In this document: one piece after another, positions 6,570 through 9,526 of the stretch
Layout: every line of letters begins with the position of its first letter
Position numbering within the stretch: position 1 is the stretch's first letter
From: an uncultured Bacillota bacterium
GTDB lineage: Bacteria; Bacillota; UBA994; UBA5500
Assembly (NCBI GenBank): GCA_937874815.1
Contig: CALNBW010000046.1
Coordinates: 1-9,526, forward strand
Direction of reading: 5' to 3'
DNA length: 9,526 bases
The notes under the pieces: generated by a model
Seen by the model: only the letters and a program-made list of their open reading frames with translations
What the model was told of the DNA's origin: nothing
Databases searched by the model: none
Translations under genes and position numbers: made by a program

Positions 6570-7580
6570 ATGAAGTACAAGGCATTAGGAAAGACCGGTT
6601 ATGAAATCAGTGTTATGGGGATTGGTGGCATTCCCATTCAACGGGTCGGGCAAGAAGTGGCAGAACAAGTGATTGCCGCGGCTCTAGAATTAGGCGTCAA
6701 CTTCTTGGACACCGCTCGTGGTTATACCGATAGCGAAGAGAAGTTTGGTTACGCCTTGCGGGGGGTACGCGATCGTTTCGTTTTGGCTACCAAAACACCA
6801 GCGCGCGATGCCGAGGGGGCTCGGCGAGATCTAGAGACTAGCTTGCGCATGCTCCAGACAGACTCAGTTGAGCTCTATCAGTTGCATAATGTTAGCACCA
6901 AAGCCGAGCTGGAACAGGCCTTGGCTCCAGGCGGAGCGCTAGAGGCTATCTTGCAGGCCCAGCAAGAGGGGCTGGTAAAACATATCGGTGTTACTGGGCA
7001 TAACGATCAGATTTTGCTCAAGGCAGTTGAGACAGGCTTGTTTGCTACTGTACAAGCCCCAGTAAATGCTGTTGAGCGCCAGTTTATACCCGTATTCGAG
7101 GCGGCCAAAGCCCGCGGTATGGGCACCATTGCTATGAAGCCCTTAGCCGGTGGTTCGTTCATGCATCCTCAGTTAGCCTTGCGTCAGCTTTTGGCTGAAC
7201 CATTGCTAGATGTGATTATCCCTGGAGTGGATAGTGTTGAGCAGATGCGACAAAATGCAGGGTTAGCCAGTGATTGGCAGCCGCTAAATGATGAGGAAAG
7301 ACCGCTACTAGAGCAAGAAGTTGCCGACTTAGGCAAAGGCTTTTGCCGCCGTTGCGAATACTGTCTGCCTTGCCCGCAGGGAATAAAGATTCCCCAGGTA
7401 TTTATCCTGGAAGGCTATGCCACTCGCTATAACCTGGCCGAGTGGGCGGTTGGACGCTATGCCAGCCTGGATAGCGATGCCTCTGCCTGTGCCGAGTGCG
7501 GCATTTGTGAGAGCCGCTGCCCCTATAGCTTACCTATCAGGGAGATGCTCAAACGGGCGCACAAAAACCTGAAGCCATAG
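6570..7580 (+). CDS. Aldo/keto reductase with C-terminal ferredoxin-type 4Fe-4S domain
   Basis: The 336-residue protein has an aldo/keto reductase barrel (about 1-250) followed by a cysteine-rich tail. The catalytic tetrad is complete: D47, Y52, K75 and H106 (in QLHN). The tail holds two groups of four cysteines: C259, C262, C265, C268 (CX2CX2CX2CP, in CRRCEYCLPCPQG) and C307, C310, C313, C317 (CX2CX2CX3CP, in CAECGICESRCPY). The second is a classic 4Fe-4S ferredoxin motif; the first is the shorter form usual in this branch. Such proteins are common in anaerobic Bacillota and are thought to couple NAD(P)H-dependent carbonyl reduction to electron transfer through the cluster, but the substrate cannot be read from the sequence. 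ATG 6570 has AGGTGGTGA (6555-6563) 6 nt upstream. It lies 20 nt behind pfkA and likely shares its transcript; a link to glycolytic redox balance is inference. Confidence 0.92.
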   Translation: MKYKALGKTGYEISVMGIGGIPIQRVGQEVAEQVIAAALELGVNFLDTARGYTDSEEKFGYALRGVRDRFVLATKTPARDAEGARRDLETSLRMLQTDSVELYQLHNVSTKAELEQALAPGGALEAILQAQQEGLVKHIGVTGHNDQILLKAVETGLFATVQAPVNAVERQFIPVFEAAKARGMGTIAMKPLAGGSFMHPQLALRQLLAEPLLDVIIPGVDSVEQMRQNAGLASDWQPLNDEERPLLEQEVADLGKGFCRRCEYCLPCPQGIKIPQVFILEGYATRYNLAEWAVGRYASLDSDASACAECGICESRCPYSLPIREMLKRAHKNLKP

Positions 7581-7637
7581 AGTGCGCTTGGCCTGGGACG
7601 ACCAACGGGTGCCTCCTACGGGTATATTATAACCTTC

Positions 7638-7681
7638 GGATTTTGTGTAGGGTGCCGCGCTGCGTTGGATTTGGTGTAGGG
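7638..7681. repeat. Imperfect direct repeat leading into a palindrome element
   Basis: GGATTTTGTGTAGGG (7638-7652) recurs as GGATTTGGTGTAGGG (7667-7681), 14 of 15 identical with a 29-nt period. The second copy runs directly into the palindrome at 7680-7700. Confidence 0.7.
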
Positions 7682-7700
7682 GCGAGACCCTGTCTCGCCC
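7680..7700. repeat. Perfect 9-bp palindrome, REP/MITE-like
   Basis: GGGCGAGAC (7680-7688) pairs perfectly with GTCTCGCCC (7692-7700) around a 3-nt loop. The preceding GTGTAGGG leads straight in. Elements of the form 'gtaggggcga...tcgccc' recur between genes in several Clostridia in my recollection, which suggests a dispersed repeat rather than a site specific to this locus. There is no T-run, so it is not a standard terminator. Confidence 0.65.
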
Positions 7701-7739
7701 GCCAGCCCCGGGCTAAACCCTATCTCGCTCGGGGCTGGC
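7701..7739. repeat. Perfect 10-bp inverted repeat abutting the first palindrome
   Basis: GCCAGCCCCG (7701-7710) pairs perfectly with CGGGGCTGGC (7730-7739) around a 19-nt loop. The loop contains ACCCTATCTCGC (7717-7728), an 11-of-12 copy of ACCCTGTCTCGC (7687-7698) in the neighbouring palindrome, spaced 30 nt. It lies between two convergent genes and may limit read-through in both directions. Confidence 0.65.
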
Positions 7740-7744
7740 TCCTT

Positions 7745-8221
7745 TCATACCCGCGCCTGTTGCAGGCGACTCGCTAACAAATCTCGCAGCTCCGGATTCA
7801 GGCGGATGGTCGCTAAATCCCTCACCATAAAATAAGGGCTATCTTCTATCCCTTCCGCACTAAGCAACACTGCTCCATCAGCCAGACGCCTAATCCCAAA
7901 CCACACCGGGGCACCCTCGCCGCTAATGTCCATGTCACCGCTCACGGGTTCCTCTGCACAGCGACTTAGCTCCGCGAAAACCTTCCTAATTTCCGCCTCA
8001 TCAGTTATCTTGGCGAATTTCCAGCCATCATCATCTAGCACCCCATATTCCAGTTGCAAGGGGTTTTTGTACCAAGCCCAAGGCAAGTAGGCGGCAGTGC
8101 AACGCTTATAAGCAAAAGGAGAAAAAAAGAAATGCTGGTTGAGATATATTAAGCCTGCTACAGCTACTGCACAAACGGCAACAATAGTCCACGGTCCCTT
8201 TTTCTGCGACAAATTGCTCAC
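7745..8221 (-). CDS. Membrane-anchored protein of unknown function (single N-terminal helix)
   Basis: I do not recognise this protein of up to 158 residues. It has a short basic N-terminus (KK at 7-8), one hydrophobic helix at about residues 11-28, and then a domain of about 125 residues that would lie outside the membrane. That domain has mixed beta and helical segments and two cysteines (C41, C88) that could form a disulfide. The helix is uncleaved-looking, so a signal anchor is more likely than a secreted form. The start is uncertain: GTG 8221 has the GGGGTGG directly against it with no spacing, whereas TTG at codon 4 (8210-8212) would place that site 8 nt upstream, giving a form three residues shorter. 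The gene converges on the reductase and is divergent from the YibE/F gene; it may have come with neither. Codon use looks like that of the rest of the window. Confidence 0.7.
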   Translation of the reverse strand: MSNLSQKKGPWTIVAVCAVAVAGLIYLNQHFFFSPFAYKRCTAAYLPWAWYKNPLQLEYGVLDDDGWKFAKITDEAEIRKVFAELSRCAEEPVSGDMDISGEGAPVWFGIRRLADGAVLLSAEGIEDSPYFMVRDLATIRLNPELRDLLASRLQQARV

Positions 8222-8306
8222 CCACCCCGATTATCTATCAATTAAGGTAGACGTAATCCCTGGTAAAAGGTTCCCCGCTTTTCTCGGTAAGAGCATAACA
8301 AAGCTT

Positions 8307-8336
8307 TTCTTAGCTCCCACCCATCTATGGTAAAAT
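8307..8336 (+). promoter_or_regulatory. Likely promoter for the YibE/F gene
   Basis: TAAAAT (8331-8336) matches 5 of 6 bases of TATAAT and has TG one base upstream (8328-8329), an extended -10. TTCTTA (8307-8312), 18 nt upstream, is a weak -35. The predicted start near 8343 gives a short leader, with a GGAGG (8346-8350) 9 nt before ATG 8360. The 138-bp divergent gap also contains the leader of the minus-strand gene. Confidence 0.45.
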
Positions 8337-8359
8337 GGCTGCATGGGAGGGGGTACATT

Positions 8360-9526
8360 ATGCGATTCTTAAGTAGTAAAAATAGATGGCTGTATATTGC
8401 CACCTGGATATTAATATTCATCAGTCTTGCTCCAATGGCCCTAGCGGCAGAGTCGGAAATGCCACTCGAGACCTACAGAGGAGTCGTTTTGCAGGTAGAG
8501 CCAGCTGAGGACAACCCACTGAGCGAAAGCGGTTACCAATCAGAGGCTTATAATGTGGAAATTCGGCTATTAAATGGTCCCTTCCGTAATCAGGTGATTA
8601 GCGTCTACCATGTCACGGGTGGTAATCCATCCTACGATATCTATGTGGAACCTGGTAACAAGGTGCTGATAGAGGCCGAGGTAGATGGAGATGAGTTGGT
8701 TAGCGCTTATATTGCGGACCATATTAGAGATACGTTTACTTACTTATTGATTGGGCTGTTTGCCCTTTTGGTGTTGCTAATCGGGGGCAAATCAGGGTTG
8801 AGGTCCTTATTTAGCTTGTTCGTTACCCTGATCTTAGTCGCGCAGGTTTTTCTACCGCTTTTGTTGCGCGGGTATCAACCCTTGCTTCTGGCAGTATTGC
8901 TCTCCGTGTTAGCCATCGTTATCACCATGGTGGTGGTTGCTGGCGTTAACCGCAAGGCCTTGGCCGCGATTATTGGCACTGCCAGCGGCGTGCTCATAGC
9001 TGGTATTTTGGCATTGGTTTTCGGTAATCTGACTAAGTTAACTGGCCTTAGCCACGAAGAGATGCAGATGCTCATGTATATTCCGCAGGGCGTGAATTTC
9101 GACTATAAGGGACTGCTATTTGCCGGCATTATGATCGGTGCTTTAGGGGCAGTCATGGACGTAGGGATGTCTGTAGCTTCGTCAGTGTTCGAGGTCAAAA
9201 GAGTCAGCCCCGGGATCACACTATGGGAGCTATTTCGTTCAGGGATGAATGTGGGGCGCGATGTTATGGGCACCATGACTAATACCCTCATCCTAGCCTA
9301 TTTAGGTAGCAGTACCCCACTGTTACTGCTTTTCTACGCCTATCAGGTTCCGCTGCAGAGGATATTAAACCTCGACACCATTAGCGCCGAGCTAGTGCGT
9401 GCCTTCTCTGGCAGTATCGGCCTAGTCGCTGCTATACCCTTAACTGCACTTGTGGCAGCTTGGTTAGCCATGAATACAAAAGCCGACCAGCACGAAACCG
9501 CCTCAGATTTGGGGACGGTAAGGGGC
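8360..9526 (+). CDS. YibE/F family multi-pass membrane protein (3' end beyond the window)
   Basis: The frame is open from ATG 8360 to the last base, giving 389 residues without a stop, so the C-terminus is not in the window; the usual family size is close to this. A signal peptide covers about residues 1-30 (hydrophobic core 10-24, likely cut near ALA-A at 27-30). An extracytoplasmic beta-rich domain (about 31-122) precedes several membrane helices, at about 126-143, 147-169, 174-194 and 201-222, with further ones after 250. Two conserved blocks typical of YibE/F are GALGAVMDVGMSVASS (about 260-275) and GRDVMGTMTNTLILAYLG (about 299-316), with D267 and D301 inside membrane-associated segments. 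The function of the family is not established; an exporter or permease role is often suggested. The last residues (ASDLGTVRG) are unlike a membrane protein end and may be read-through into an intergenic repeat. The ATG is well supported by GGAGG (8346-8350). Confidence 0.85.
   Translation, partial: MRFLSSKNRWLYIATWILIFISLAPMALAAESEMPLETYRGVVLQVEPAEDNPLSESGYQSEAYNVEIRLLNGPFRNQVISVYHVTGGNPSYDIYVEPGNKVLIEAEVDGDELVSAYIADHIRDTFTYLLIGLFALLVLLIGGKSGLRSLFSLFVTLILVAQVFLPLLLRGYQPLLLAVLLSVLAIVITMVVVAGVNRKALAAIIGTASGVLIAGILALVFGNLTKLTGLSHEEMQMLMYIPQGVNFDYKGLLFAGIMIGALGAVMDVGMSVASSVFEVKRVSPGITLWELFRSGMNVGRDVMGTMTNTLILAYLGSSTPLLLLFYAYQVPLQRILNLDTISAELVRAFSGSIGLVAAIPLTALVAAWLAMNTKADQHETASDLGTVRG

Noticed and set aside
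7620..7640. TATATTATAA resembling a -10 box
   Set aside because: No -35 box at a suitable distance and no plus-strand gene until 8360.
8139..8333. Plus-strand open frame of 64 codons antisense to the anchored protein
   Set aside because: No ribosome binding site, no family pattern, and it crosses the divergent intergenic region and promoter.

Overview
The window looks like chromosome from a mid-GC member of the Bacillota, probably Clostridia of the Peptococcaceae/Moorella kind. The basis is content: a PHP-type DnaE, a YutG-like phosphatidylglycerophosphatase A, PfkA just behind a small protein, an aldo/keto reductase with a ferredoxin-like tail, a YibE/F-type membrane protein, an HD-GYP protein end, and strong GGAGG/GGGGTGA ribosome binding sites. 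No phage, plasmid, CRISPR array, rRNA or tRNA is visible. Genus-level placement is not possible from the sequence alone.

Layout. Positions 2-265 hold the C-terminal end of an HD-GYP phosphodiesterase, whose stop codon lies inside a rho-independent terminator. A 79-residue two-helix membrane protein follows (325-564), closed by a hairpin with T-runs on both sides (571-598) that could terminate both strands. Positions 565-1168 have no convincing protein gene. On the minus strand this stretch has a TTGACA-17-TAAACT promoter (1000-1028) pointing at the two-sided terminator, with several inverted repeats between. I read it as a candidate unannotated RNA of about 430 nt.

Positions 1169-5156 carry dnaE (replicative DNA polymerase III alpha with an apparently intact PHP nuclease site) and a pgpA/yutG-like gene. 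A compact hairpin sits on the dnaE stop codon. After two tandem hairpins and an extended -10 promoter (5239-5267) comes a second unit: a 74-residue DUF2007-like protein, pfkA and an aldo/keto reductase with eight clustered cysteines (5349-7580). Gaps of 13 and 20 nt and strong ribosome binding sites suggest co-transcription. The unit probably joins the committed step of glycolysis with a redox enzyme, although the reductase substrate is unknown.

The convergent gap 7581-7744 contains two perfect GC-rich palindromes and two short direct-repeat pairs, which together look like a REP/MITE-type intergenic element. Beyond it are an unrecognised membrane-anchored protein on the minus strand (7745-8221) and, divergently, a YibE/F-family multi-pass membrane protein (8360 to the window edge) whose reading frame is still open at the last base.

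Most of the window is ordinary core genome. The items most worth a second look are the possible minus-strand RNA at 565-1028, the composite palindrome element at 7638-7739, and PfkA changes at positions 54 and 124 relative to the E. coli enzyme.
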